Positions 16,916-25,546 of a DNA stretch of 64,000 nt are shown here, in pieces (position 1 is the first letter of the stretch; each line of letters starts with the position of its first letter). This DNA is from Paradesertivirga superstes (lineage in GTDB: Bacteria > Bacteroidota > Bacteroidia > Sphingobacteriales > Sphingobacteriaceae), in NCBI RefSeq assembly GCF_037622515.1, contig NZ_JBBJCN010000001.1, positions 62,001 through 126,000 on the forward strand, read 5' to 3'. A program made the position numbers and the translations under genes. The notes under the pieces were generated by a model. It saw nothing but the letters and a program-made list of their open reading frames with translations, ran no database searches and was not told the origin of the DNA.

Positions 16916-16945
16916 CAAAGGTAAAACAAGATTTTTGATTAGCAA
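16916..16945 (-). promoter_or_regulatory. Promoter of the riboswitch-btuB transcript
   Basis: On the minus strand, TTG (16945-16943), a 19-nt spacer and TACCTTTG (16923-16916), a perfect TAnnTTTG. Transcription would start near 16910, at the first base of the riboswitch. It lies in the 300-bp gap behind the YhhN gene. Confidence 0.75.
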
Positions 16946-16956
16946 CACTTGGCCTG

Positions 16957-17652
16957 TCAATCAGTATCAATCCGTATCAATCTACGTTCTATTGCTCCCA
17001 TTACAATCAGATACTGGGCAATTAGATAAGTAAGGAGGTAGATTGCCATCATAACTTTTTCGGTCTCGATAAAATTATAATAGCCTATTGATAAATCGGA
17101 AATAACAAAGGCAAAGCTGCCAGTCAATATTAATTTAAAACTTGATCTGTTAACCCTTCGATGACGATAGGCAGCTACTACAGTCATTAATGAGAGAGTA
17201 AAAAAGTATGCAATTACCGGATACTTAAAATCTATAAGGTTTTTTTCTGCGGTAAAATAAAAGCTAACAGTTGAAATAAGCAGTACAAGCAATAAAAAAT
17301 TTCCGACCCGACGATTTTCATGAAGTTTTCTTCTAAAATCTTGAAAAAAAGCCAGTCCGTATAAGACATAACTGATTAGCGTTGCAATCATGGAAGACAT
17401 CAGATAATATTCTGTTCCGGTTGAAAATAACAATTGAATATCCCCCGCCAGGGATAATACCAGACCTACAAAAATCAGCTTGTGGAAAATTTCATCTATT
17501 TTAGTTTTAATTAATAAATATAGAATCAAGGACATGCCGATTAAGGGCATAGCGAACATCCGAAGCATCTGGCTATCTGATGCCAAAGCATAGACGTTTA
17601 GTATAAGTATAATGAAGTAAAAAATATTAAAAGTATTATGCTTCCGAAACAT
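16957..17652 (-). CDS. YhhN-family membrane protein (lysoplasmalogenase-like)
   Basis: 231 residues with about seven to eight membrane helices, several glycine-poor and aromatic (FNIFYFIILILNVYALA, PLIGMSLILYLLI, HKLIFVGLVLSLAGDIQLLF). The LxxSLxGDxxL signature in the third helix and the FVISDLSIGYYNF segment are YhhN/TMEM86 features; the eukaryotic members hydrolyse lysoplasmalogen. The bacterial substrate is uncertain. It follows the ferritin-like gene by two bases and ends the bioA operon. Codons and composition look like its neighbours. Confidence 0.85.
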   Translation of the reverse strand: MFRKHNTFNIFYFIILILNVYALASDSQMLRMFAMPLIGMSLILYLLIKTKIDEIFHKLIFVGLVLSLAGDIQLLFSTGTEYYLMSSMIATLISYVLYGLAFFQDFRRKLHENRRVGNFLLLVLLISTVSFYFTAEKNLIDFKYPVIAYFFTLSLMTVVAAYRHRRVNRSSFKLILTGSFAFVISDLSIGYYNFIETEKVMMAIYLLTYLIAQYLIVMGAIERRLIRIDTD

Positions 17653-17654
17653 CT

Positions 17655-18263
17655 TTAAATCAATTCATTTCCCAATGCATTTAACCAATCGTTAAACAAA
17701 CGCGACTCAATATCAAGTGCTTGCTTAGCGTGAATTTCCCATTCCGGCGAAAACTCCTTCAACTGCTTAAGCATTTCTTCCAAATGACCTTCCTCTTCTA
17801 AAATGATAGATTTAACATTTACTTTACTTTTTGCGGCATCTAATGCTTCCTGGTAAACAGGATATAATTCATCAGCTCTGACTTCGATAGCATAAGTAAC
17901 CAAAAGGTAGGCAGCAAACTTTAATTCATTGCCACTTAAACCTAAAGCGTTTTTTAAGTAACGGCTAACCTCTGTATCTAATTTATTGAGATATATACGA
18001 CTTGATGCCGGAGCTAACAAATATTCGTAAGAATAAGTGGGACACAAGGTTTCGCCGATTTTACTAATTTGTTTCTTTAAATAATAAGCATGACGATGCT
18101 CTTCGGCGGCATGTTTTAAAATTATTAAAGTAACATTGGTTGAATGCTCGGAAGCAGAAATCTTTCTGGCCCCGGTATTTTCCATTAATGAAAGTGTATT
18201 TAAAAGCCTTGCGTGAAGCTCAGGCTTTGATATTATTCGTTGAAAAAGTGTACTCAGTTGCAT
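17655..18263 (-). CDS. Ferritin-like diiron protein coupled to bioA
   Basis: 202 all-helical residues with a complete ferritin-type ligand set: E28 in helix 1 (SLMENTGARKIS), E55-x-x-H58 in helix 2 (HAAEEHRHAYYLKK), E127 in helix 3 (YAIEVRADELYPVY) and E157-x-x-H160 in helix 4 (LEEEGHLEEML). This predicts a four-helix bundle holding two iron ions, as in oxygen-activating enzymes or iron-storage proteins. No precise family name is known to me. The ATG lies one base after the bioA stop region (bioA ends at 18265) and the next gene starts two bases after this one, so translation is probably coupled. A role in biotin metabolism, for instance oxidation in pimelate supply, is only an inference from position. 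Confidence 0.8.
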   Translation of the reverse strand: MQLSTLFQRIISKPELHARLLNTLSLMENTGARKISASEHSTNVTLIILKHAAEEHRHAYYLKKQISKIGETLCPTYSYEYLLAPASSRIYLNKLDTEVSRYLKNALGLSGNELKFAAYLLVTYAIEVRADELYPVYQEALDAAKSKVNVKSIILEEEGHLEEMLKQLKEFSPEWEIHAKQALDIESRLFNDWLNALGNELI

Positions 18264-18264
18264 A

Positions 18265-19536
18265 TCAAAATAGTTCGAGAGCTATCTCTATTTTTGAATA
18301 TATAAAATCCAGTTGTTGGTTTGTAATACAATACGGCGGCAAGATATAAATGATATTACCTAATGGCCGAAGAATAATTCCTTCCTTTAAAAAGAACAAA
18401 TATAAATTATCCCTTAAACCGCTAAAGTAAGAGCTATTTTCTTCAGTTTCCCATTCCAGGGCCAAAATAGTTCCGGTTTGGCGAACGTTCTTTAATTTTT
18501 TATGGTTCTTTATTTTTAGTGCAAACGTAGAGTGCCTTTCAGCAATTCTCTGAAGATTATCGAGTGTTTCAGGCTGGAGTGTCAGCTCAAGGCTGGCAAG
18601 TGCTGCTGCGCAGGCAATAGGGTTTGCAGTAAACGAATGACCATGAAAGAAAGTCTTTAATTTATCATCAGATAAAAAAGCATCAAAGATTGCCTGGCTG
18701 CAAGAAGTTACACCTAAAGCCATAGTACCTCCGGTTAAACCTTTCGACAAACAAACTATATCAGGTTTATTCATAAGGAAATCTGAAGCGAAAATCTTTC
18801 CTGTCCTGCCAAATCCGGTCATTACTTCATCTGCAATCGTGAAGATATCATTCTCCTTGCAAAAGACCAGCAATTCATCCAGAAACTCCGCTTTATACAT
18901 TAACATTCCAGCGGATCCCTGTACTAATGGTTCGTAAATAAAAGAAGAAATTTGAGATTTGAAGTTCGAAATCTGCGACTTAAGATATTCTATATTATCT
19001 GCGTTGGGAGTATCAATAAACTCCACGTCGAAAAGCAAGCTTTGAAAAGGTGCGGTAAATGCACTTCTTGCACTAACCGCCATAGCTCCAAAAGTGTCGC
19101 CGTGATAGGCATTTTTAAAGGCAAGTACTTTTTTACGCGGTACACCTTTATCATTCCAATATTGCAGGCACATTTTCAGAGCCACTTCAACTGCAGTTGA
19201 ACCATTATCAGAGTAAAAAATTTTTGCCTGATTTTGGGGAAGTATTTTTAACAACCCTTCGGCTAGCTCAACTGCCGGTAAATGTGTAAAACCAGCAAAA
19301 ATAGCGTGTTCGAGAGTATAAAGCTGTTCCGAAACTCTTTTTGCGATGTGCGGATGTGAATGTCCATGCAAATTTACCCACCACGAGGATACTGCGTCAA
19401 CATACTTCTTTCCCTGTTCATCAAATAAATAAACCCCTTCTCCTCTTACAATGCCAATTGGGTCAGAGGCATGTTTCATCTGAGTATATGGATGCCAGAT
19501 AACGGCCTTATCACGTTCGGCTAAGCTTTGTTCCAC
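18265..19536 (-). CDS. bioA: Adenosylmethionine-8-amino-7-oxononanoate aminotransferase
   Basis: 423 residues. It makes 7,8-diaminopelargonate from KAPA with SAM as amino donor, the third step from pimeloyl-ACP in biotin synthesis. Markers are VIWHPYTQMK near the start, SSWWVNLHGHSHPHI, YSDNGSTAVEVALKM, YHGDTFGAM, the PLP lysine in CLSKGLTGG, and HSFTANPIACAAA. The start is GTG at 19536, inside the end of the Nudix gene (16-bp overlap). An unusual double heptad KSQISNF-KSQISSF (DNA 18947-18981) precedes FIYEPLVQG and is longer than the usual loop there. bioB is 20 kb away. Confidence 0.96.
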   Translation of the reverse strand: MEQSLAERDKAVIWHPYTQMKHASDPIGIVRGEGVYLFDEQGKKYVDAVSSWWVNLHGHSHPHIAKRVSEQLYTLEHAIFAGFTHLPAVELAEGLLKILPQNQAKIFYSDNGSTAVEVALKMCLQYWNDKGVPRKKVLAFKNAYHGDTFGAMAVSARSAFTAPFQSLLFDVEFIDTPNADNIEYLKSQISNFKSQISSFIYEPLVQGSAGMLMYKAEFLDELLVFCKENDIFTIADEVMTGFGRTGKIFASDFLMNKPDIVCLSKGLTGGTMALGVTSCSQAIFDAFLSDDKLKTFFHGHSFTANPIACAAALASLELTLQPETLDNLQRIAERHSTFALKIKNHKKLKNVRQTGTILALEWETEENSSYFSGLRDNLYLFFLKEGIILRPLGNIIYILPPYCITNQQLDFIYSKIEIALELF

Positions 19537-19970
19537 TTGTTTTTCAATAATTCTACAATACGTTGGTCGGTGGGAAAGGTAACATCACTTATTTCAAGGT
19601 CTGCTACATTCTTCCATCTGAAAGCCTGTCGGATATCTCCCTCGTCATCAAAGTCAAAAACAGCTTCTTTACATTGAATATTCAGATCAGACAATGGTTT
19701 CACTATGTAATATACACTGATTATCTGACTATCGTTAAAAGCTGATTTTACAAAAAAATCTGTAGTATAAAAGTGCTCTGTAATATCGACCTGGAGGTCA
19801 CATTCTTCAATAAACTCGCGTTTTAATGCTTCAATTAAACCTTCGCCATATTCTAATCCTCCGCCAGGAAATTTACTAAATCGAACACCATACTCTTCTT
19901 CGTCGCTAATAAGAATCTGATTGGCTTCATTAATTAATAAGCCGTAAACTCTAACATTAAATTTATACAT
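19521..19970 (-). CDS. Nudix hydrolase in the bioA operon
   Basis: 149 residues. A complete Nudix box GGGLEYGEGLIEALKREFIEEC fits GX5EX7REUXEEXXU (about residues 37-58). The first strand VRVYGLLINEANQILISDEE and the PGGG turn are typical. The substrate is not predictable. It is the first gene of the operon Nudix-bioA-ferritin-like-YhhN and overlaps bioA by 16 bp. A TAAATTTTG-like promoter element lies shortly before the ATG. Confidence 0.88.
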   Translation of the reverse strand: MYKFNVRVYGLLINEANQILISDEEEYGVRFSKFPGGGLEYGEGLIEALKREFIEECDLQVDITEHFYTTDFFVKSAFNDSQIISVYYIVKPLSDLNIQCKEAVFDFDDEGDIRQAFRWKNVADLEISDVTFPTDQRIVELLKNKWNKA

Positions 19971-20026
19971 GCTTTAAATTGAAGGCAAAATTTAAAAGTA
20001 AAAAAAACAAAAATTCCCAGTTTCAA

Positions 20027-21001
20027 TTATTCAAAATGTTTATGATTTCGTGTTACAATCCCTGGTGTCCAAATTATATCTTTCGTTTGTTCTTGAGATC
20101 GAACCGGACAATCAGCCATTCTGCAATAGTGACAACATTGCGGCAAACACGGATCTGAGTGAATAAAAAACTCTGTTCGCACATACCCTTTCTGATTAAT
20201 CAGCGTATCAATCTGAGAAATTTCATCGTGTACCTTATTTAATTCATAATAATATGGTAAGGTAACATGACAATCGATGTGCAATTCGTTCCCGTAACTT
20301 TGGGTTCTGAGATTATGTACGTCAATCCATGCATCGTGCCGGTTTTCATTTAATATAGAAATAACCTGGTTAACAACATTTAAATCGGATTCATCCATCA
20401 ACCCACCCACAGATCTTCTGACCAGAATATACCCATGATAAATAATGTACAAGCCCATAGAAATGGAGAGAATACTATCCAGAAAATAAATTCCTGTAAA
20501 GTGTATTACGAGCAAGCCTGTAACTAAGGCTGCGCTACTGTAGGCATCCGTCAATAAATGTCGGCCGTCGGCATATAAAACCAAAGAATTGGCGCTCTTG
20601 CTTTCCTTTATCAGTATTCTGCCCACAAAGAAATTAATTAGTCCTGTTACAGCAATTATTATAGATCCGTTAAACAGATTCTGAACTTCTGCGGGAACGA
20701 AGATGTTATAACCCGATTTTAGAATAATCAGTATACCCGCCACCAAAATCAATATTCCCTCAACAAACATGGAAAAAAACTCCACCTTTCCATGGCCATA
20801 AGGATGGTTCAAATCTTTTGGCTGCGCCGATAAATAAATACTATAAAATGCAAAAGCGCTGGCTAAAACATTAACAATACTTTCTGCCGCGTCGGTCAAA
20901 ACAGCGTTTGACGATGTAATAAAATAAGCGGTGAACTTACCCAGCATGAGCAAAAAGCTTATAACCAGGGCAAATACGATGATTTTTTTTTGTCTTTCCA
21001 C
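20027..21001 (-). CDS. Cation diffusion facilitator (CDF) metal efflux protein
   Basis: 324 residues with six membrane helices in the first about 205 residues and a cytoplasmic beta-alpha-beta domain after. Metal-site residues are visible in helix 2 (TDAAESIVN) and helix 5 (HLLTDAYSS, HxxxD); HPYGHGKVEF is the conserved loop. The C-terminus carries a cysteine cluster (QCCHYCRMADCPVR) that could bind metal. Likely exports Zn, Fe or Mn in exchange for protons. The start is GTG at 21001; a TAAATTTG element on the minus strand (21019-21026) precedes it. Confidence 0.92.
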   Translation of the reverse strand: MERQKKIIVFALVISFLLMLGKFTAYFITSSNAVLTDAAESIVNVLASAFAFYSIYLSAQPKDLNHPYGHGKVEFFSMFVEGILILVAGILIILKSGYNIFVPAEVQNLFNGSIIIAVTGLINFFVGRILIKESKSANSLVLYADGRHLLTDAYSSAALVTGLLVIHFTGIYFLDSILSISMGLYIIYHGYILVRRSVGGLMDESDLNVVNQVISILNENRHDAWIDVHNLRTQSYGNELHIDCHVTLPYYYELNKVHDEISQIDTLINQKGYVRTEFFIHSDPCLPQCCHYCRMADCPVRSQEQTKDIIWTPGIVTRNHKHFE

Positions 21002-21018
21002 AGTGATCCTTGGGCGGC

Positions 21019-21026
21019 CAAATTTA
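21019..21026 (-). promoter_or_regulatory. -7 element for the CDF gene
   Basis: TAAATTTG on the minus strand, 17 bases before the GTG at 21001. It is back to back with the aminotransferase promoter. Confidence 0.5.
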
Positions 21027-21098
21027 CTATTATGCCCTGTAAAAACGGGAAATTGCAGATAAAAGATATTTTTTATGTCTCAATCTGTAAAGGCTTCA

Positions 21099-21106
21099 TA
21101 TATTTG
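21099..21106 (+). promoter_or_regulatory. -7 element for the aminotransferase operon
   Basis: TATATTTG, a perfect match to TAnnTTTG, ends five bases before the ATG at 21112, so the transcript is probably leaderless. Confidence 0.65.
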
Positions 21107-21111
21107 CGCTT

Positions 21112-22332
21112 ATGAGTATCTTATCCAACCGAATAAACAATCTTGCCGAGTCTGCAACCATAAAAATGGCTAAACTCGGAAGAGAATTAGCAGCTAAAGG
21201 CGTTGATGTTATCAGCTTGAGCCTTGGAGAAACAGATTTCTTTACACCAGACTTTGTAAAGGATGCTGCAAAAAAAGCAATTGACGCAAATTATTCTTAT
21301 TACACTCCGGTAGCAGGTATTCCTGACTTGAGAAAGGCCATTGCGGCAAAACTTAAACGGGAAAATAAAATTGATTATAATTTCGACCAAATTGTAGTTT
21401 CTACAGGTGCAAAACAAGCCTTGGCGAATACTATTATGGTTTTGATAAATCCAGGAGATGAAGTAATTATCCCTACTCCTTACTGGGTTTCTTATTCAGA
21501 ACTTGTAAAGCTTGCTGAAGGTGAATCTGTATTTATCAATGCAACCATCGATACTGATTTTAAAATATCTCCGGAAGAATTAGAAGCGGCTATTACTCCC
21601 AAAACCAAGATGTTTATGTTTTCTTCGCCTAACAATCCGACAGGAACGGTTTACACCCGCGAAGAACTTGCTGCATTGGTTAAAGTTTTTGAAAAATATC
21701 CAAACATTTATATTATCTCTGACGAAATTTACGAACACATCAATTTTATCGGTGAACATAGCTCTATCGCAGAATTTCCGAGCATTAAAGACCGCGTAAT
21801 TATTATTAACGGTTTATCTAAAGCTTACGCGATGACCGGCTGGCGTTTAGGCTTCTCTGCAAGCAATAAAGAAATTGCTGACGCATGTGATAAATTACAA
21901 AGCCAGGTAACGTCAGGCACTTGTTCAATTACACAACATGCAGGAGTAGCCGCATATCTTGGCAGTCTTGACAGTGTTAAAGAAATGCAAAAGGTTTTCT
22001 TAAAACGTCGCGATTTAGTTTACAACTTACTTAAAGACATTCCGGGATTAAAAGTAAATGTCCCCGCCGGAGCTTTTTATTTCTTCCCTGATGTTCGTTC
22101 TTTCTTCGGAAAAACTGCACCTGACGGAGCTATAATTGCGAACGGCGATGATTTAGCTTTATATCTTTTAAATACAGGGCATGTAGCTGTTGTAAGCGGT
22201 GATTCTTTTGGCGATCCTAACGGATTACGTATATCTTACGCTGCTGCGGAAGACAAATTAGTAGAAGCCATGTCAAGAATTAAATACGCTCTAGAACAGT
22301 TAAAAGATGCAAAAGCTGTTTCAGCAGTTTAA
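21112..22332 (+). CDS. PLP-dependent aspartate-type aminotransferase
   Basis: 406 residues, class I fold. The cofactor lysine is K237 in NGLSKAYAMTGWRLG; other markers are STGAKQALANT (phosphate-binding side), SSPNNPTGTVY, and SDEIYEH. Lengths and motifs match the AspC/AatA subgroup I-gamma common in Bacteroidota, which makes aspartate or prephenate-derived amino acids with glutamate as donor. The 3' end overlaps the heptose kinase start by 26 bp, so both form an operon. Confidence 0.92.
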   Translation: MSILSNRINNLAESATIKMAKLGRELAAKGVDVISLSLGETDFFTPDFVKDAAKKAIDANYSYYTPVAGIPDLRKAIAAKLKRENKIDYNFDQIVVSTGAKQALANTIMVLINPGDEVIIPTPYWVSYSELVKLAEGESVFINATIDTDFKISPEELEAAITPKTKMFMFSSPNNPTGTVYTREELAALVKVFEKYPNIYIISDEIYEHINFIGEHSSIAEFPSIKDRVIIINGLSKAYAMTGWRLGFSASNKEIADACDKLQSQVTSGTCSITQHAGVAAYLGSLDSVKEMQKVFLKRRDLVYNLLKDIPGLKVNVPAGAFYFFPDVRSFFGKTAPDGAIIANGDDLALYLLNTGHVAVVSGDSFGDPNGLRISYAAAEDKLVEAMSRIKYALEQLKDAKAVSAV

Positions 22333-23281
22333 TAATCTCTCAATATTAATCATTGGCGATGTCATGATGGACTCGTACCTCTGGGGAAATGTAGAACGCA
22401 TTTCTCCGGAGGCACCTGTGCCTGTTATATCTGTACGTAAAAAAGAAAATCGTTTGGGTGGCGCCGCAAATGTTGCCCTTAATATTCAAGCTTTAGGCGC
22501 AAACCCTATTATTTGTGCTGTAGTAGGCACCGATAAAGAAGGCGATGATTTTATCAATATCCTAAAAGAAAAACAACTATCTACCTCAGGAATTCTTCAA
22601 TTGGATAGCAGGCCAACAACGGTAAAAACCAGAGTTATTGGTCATCATCAGCAGATGCTTCGTATTGATGCTGAAGTGGATGAAGAAATTTCAAGGTATG
22701 ATTCTGAGAGATTATTTTCTACAATTAAACTGCTATTAAATAATCAGCAGATCGATGCTATCGTTTTTGAAGATTACGATAAAGGTGTAATTTCCGAATT
22801 TCTTATTAAGGAAGTCGTAACTATTGCAAAAGCAAAAAACATAATAACAATAGTTGACCCTAAAAAACGTAATTTCTTAAAATATAAAGGCGTAACTCTT
22901 TTTAAACCCAATTTAAAAGAGTTGCGGGAGGGTTTGAAAACCGATGTGAATCCCGATAACAGAGAAGAACTTGAAGTTTCCGTTCAAACCTTACAGACTC
23001 TGCTTGAAGCAGATATGATAATGGTTACGCTTTCCGAACATGGGGTTTACATGCACTCAGGAAATGGAAAAAAGATCATTCCTGCACATATCAGAAATAT
23101 TGCTGATGTCTCTGGTGCGGGAGATACTGTTATTGCCACCACCGCAGTTTGCCTGGCAGCGGGTTATGATGAATTCACAACAGCGTCCATCGCCAATCTT
23201 GCCGGAGGTTTGGTTTGTGAATCTGTTGGAGTTGTGCCAATTGATAAAAATGAATTGCTTAAAGAGATCCAATCCTTGTAG
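22307..23281 (+). CDS. rfaE1: D-glycero-beta-D-manno-heptose-7-phosphate kinase
   Basis: 324 residues, PfkB/ribokinase fold. It phosphorylates heptose 7-phosphate at C1 for the ADP-heptose of the LPS core. Markers are ILIIGDVMMDSYLWGNVERISPEAPVPVI at the start (the typical RfaE opening), RLGGAANVALNIQALGA, TVKTRVIGHHQQMLRID, and the anion-hole/catalytic motif DVSGAGDTVIAT. The adenylyltransferase half of HldE is absent, so the second activity must be a separate protein. The start overlaps the aminotransferase end; the next internal ATG would cut the first strand. Confidence 0.93.
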   Translation: MQKLFQQFNNLSILIIGDVMMDSYLWGNVERISPEAPVPVISVRKKENRLGGAANVALNIQALGANPIICAVVGTDKEGDDFINILKEKQLSTSGILQLDSRPTTVKTRVIGHHQQMLRIDAEVDEEISRYDSERLFSTIKLLLNNQQIDAIVFEDYDKGVISEFLIKEVVTIAKAKNIITIVDPKKRNFLKYKGVTLFKPNLKELREGLKTDVNPDNREELEVSVQTLQTLLEADMIMVTLSEHGVYMHSGNGKKIIPAHIRNIADVSGAGDTVIATTAVCLAAGYDEFTTASIANLAGGLVCESVGVVPIDKNELLKEIQSL

Positions 23282-23359
23282 TTAATCAAAACCCTATTGT
23301 CCTGCAGGTTCAGGATAAAGAAAAACTTAAACAAAAGCCTTATTTAGAATAAAAATAAC

Positions 23360-23367
23360 TAAATTTG
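23360..23367 (+). promoter_or_regulatory. -7 element for queA
   Basis: TAAATTTG followed by CGCC, 26 bases before the ATG at 23394. No convincing -33 element. Confidence 0.55.
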
Positions 23368-23393
23368 CGCCCTGAAATTTTTATAATTTTTAT

Positions 23394-24443
23394 ATGAAGT
23401 TATCGCAATTTAAATTCAATTTACCCGACTCTTTAATAGCTCATGACCCTGCAGATCAGAGAGATGAGGCTCGCTTAATGGTACTTGACCGGAAAACCGG
23501 AGCTATAGAGCATAAGATATTTAAAGATATTTTGGGTTATTTTGATGATAAGGATGTGATGATTCTTAACAATACCAAAGTTTTTCCTGCACGTTTATAT
23601 GGCAATAAAGAAAAGACCGGAGCTACTATTGAGGTGTTTTTATTACGTGAACTTAACAAAGAGTTACGTTTATGGGATGTTTTAGTTGATCCCGCCCGTA
23701 AAATTCGTGTTGGAAATAAACTTTACTTTGGTGATGATGATTTGTTAGTTGCTGAAGTTGTAGATAATACTACTTCACGCGGACGCACCATACGGTTCCT
23801 TTTTGATGGTTCCGAAGAAGAATTCCGTAGAAATATTGAAATTTTGGGCGAGACTCCTCTTCCTAAATATATTAAACGTAAAGCTACCGCTGAAGATAAA
23901 GAACGCTATCAAACAATTTTCGCAAAGAACGAAGGCGCGGTGGCTGCTCCTACAGCAGGTTTACATTTCAGTCGTGAGTTGATGAAACGCCTTGAGTTAA
24001 AAGGGGTTGAATTTGCCGAAGTAACTCTTCATGTTGGCTTAGGAACTTTCCGGGCGGTTGAAGTAGAAGATCTTACCAAACACAAAATGGATTCGGAGCA
24101 ATTCATTATTGAGCAGAAAGCTGCTGATATAGTGAATAAAGCAATTGAAGATAAACGCCGTATTTGCGCAGTCGGAACTACAAGTATGCGGGCTATTGAG
24201 TCGGCAGTTTCAGCAAACCATACATTGAAACAGGCAAACGACTGGACAAGTAAGTTCATCTTCCCTCCTTACGATTTCAGTATTGCAAATAGTATGATAA
24301 CCAATTTCCACACTCCTGAATCAACCTTATTGATGATGGTTAGTGCTTTTGGTGGCTATGAGCATGTTATGCATGCCTATGAAGTGGCTGTAAAAGAGAA
24401 ATATCGCTTTTACAGTTACGGAGATGCCATGCTGATAATCTAG
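23394..24443 (+). CDS. queA: S-adenosylmethionine:tRNA ribosyltransferase-isomerase
   Basis: 349 residues. It transfers the ribosyl part of SAM onto preQ1 in tRNA to give epoxyqueuosine. The start KLSQFKFNLPDSLIAHDPADQRDEARLMVLDR and the blocks LNNTKVFPARLYGNK, GETPLPKYIKR, AAPTAGLHFS and HVGLGTFRAVE are QueA signatures. Length is the normal 350. Other queuosine genes are not in the window. It has its own promoter. Confidence 0.97.
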   Translation: MKLSQFKFNLPDSLIAHDPADQRDEARLMVLDRKTGAIEHKIFKDILGYFDDKDVMILNNTKVFPARLYGNKEKTGATIEVFLLRELNKELRLWDVLVDPARKIRVGNKLYFGDDDLLVAEVVDNTTSRGRTIRFLFDGSEEEFRRNIEILGETPLPKYIKRKATAEDKERYQTIFAKNEGAVAAPTAGLHFSRELMKRLELKGVEFAEVTLHVGLGTFRAVEVEDLTKHKMDSEQFIIEQKAADIVNKAIEDKRRICAVGTTSMRAIESAVSANHTLKQANDWTSKFIFPPYDFSIANSMITNFHTPESTLLMMVSAFGGYEHVMHAYEVAVKEKYRFYSYGDAMLII

Positions 24444-24530
24444 CAGATTTGAGATAGTAGATTTTGAGAGCTTATTTGATGTCTTAAAGCTAGAAGAAAC
24501 TGGATAACGGTTCTCATATCTCAATAATAA

Positions 24531-25202
24531 ATGAAATACTATGCGATAATAGTTGCCGGCGGTTTCGGCATCCGAATGAAATCGGATATACCCAAGCAAT
24601 TTTTATTATTGAGGGGAAAGCCGGTTTTAATGCACACTATAGAAGCTTTCTACACATCTGATTTAAAACCAGAAATAATTCTGGTTTTAAATTCCGAATA
24701 CTTTTCGCTCTGGTCAGAGCTAAAAACACTTCATAACTTTACTATACCTGTAACACTTGCAAATAACGGTCTGCAACGTTTTCATTCTGTAAAAAACGCT
24801 CTGGAAATCATAATAGAGGATTCTATAATTGCTGTGCATGATGCTGTAAGGCCAATTGTTTCAAATGAGCTGATTACACGGACATTTAAATTAGCAGAAC
24901 AAAATGCCGCGGTTATCCCGGTTGTTATCTGTAAAGACTCGGTGAGAATCAAAGATGGCAATAACACCAAAGCATTAAACAGGGAAGATATATTGCTTGT
25001 TCAAACGCCACAGGTATTTCAATCCCGCTTGCTCAAACAAGCTTATATGCAAGATTACAATTCAAAATTTACTGATGACGCCTCAGTAGTCGAAAAAACG
25101 GGGGCGGAAATATTTACTACAGAAGGTGATTATAGAAACATTAAAATCACCTTTACCGAAGATTTGACGGTAGCCGAAATATACCTTCAAAACAAGACAT
25201 AA
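24531..25202 (+). CDS. ispD: 2-C-methyl-D-erythritol 4-phosphate cytidylyltransferase
   Basis: 223 residues. It couples MEP to CTP in the non-mevalonate isoprenoid pathway, in the cytoplasm. The nucleotide-binding start is IIVAGGFGIRMKSDIPKQFLLLRGKPVL (the usual AAGxGxRM loop with V-A-G-G-F here), followed by IAVHDAVRPIVS and LVQTPQVFQ, and DDASVVE near the end. It follows queA by 87 bp; a short stem AATCCG/CGGATT with T-rich flanks lies just past the stop (25207-25227). Confidence 0.95.
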   Translation: MKYYAIIVAGGFGIRMKSDIPKQFLLLRGKPVLMHTIEAFYTSDLKPEIILVLNSEYFSLWSELKTLHNFTIPVTLANNGLQRFHSVKNALEIIIEDSIIAVHDAVRPIVSNELITRTFKLAEQNAAVIPVVICKDSVRIKDGNNTKALNREDILLVQTPQVFQSRLLKQAYMQDYNSKFTDDASVVEKTGAEIFTTEGDYRNIKITFTEDLTVAEIYLQNKT

Positions 25203-25254
25203 AAAAAATCCGACTTTCGCCGGATTGAGTTTATTCTATCTTTAGAAACGCAAA

Positions 25255-25407
25255 TTATACTGCTCCCCTTATTACACGAAGCAATACTGCAATAATTGCT
25301 ATTACCAATAAAATGTGGATAATGCCACCTGTTGCGTAACCTCCAAAAAAGCTCACAGCCCAGATTATAATCAGGACAACTGCGATCAAATAAAGTAAAT
25401 TTCCCAT
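25255..25407 (-). CDS. lmo0937-family small membrane protein
   Basis: A 50-residue gene, ATG at 25407. Two hydrophobic helices (NLLYLIAVVLIIIWAVSFF and IIHILLVIAIIAVLLRVI) are joined by the turn GGYATGG; the tail is RGAV. The W-A-x-x-FFGG-x-x-x-GG-x-IH-LL pattern is that of the lmo0937 family of tiny inner membrane proteins, often linked to stress or stationary phase; function unknown. Confidence 0.82.
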   Translation of the reverse strand: MGNLLYLIAVVLIIIWAVSFFGGYATGGIIHILLVIAIIAVLLRVIRGAV

Positions 25408-25517
25408 AGTATTATGTTTTGGTTTGATTGATTATTATTTATTAATTTTCAATATCTACACTAATAATACCAGTGAGGCTCTTTTTGTTTAAAATAATTG
25501 AAATAATATCTTGTAAT

Positions 25518-25546
25518 AAAAAAGCCCTGTCACGGGACAAGGCTTT
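25518..25546 (-). terminator. Terminator of the DUF2795 gene
   Basis: An imperfect stem AAAAAGCC...GGCTTTTT (with TGTC/GACA inside) directly at the stop codon of the minus-strand gene, T-rich on the minus strand. Confidence 0.7.
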
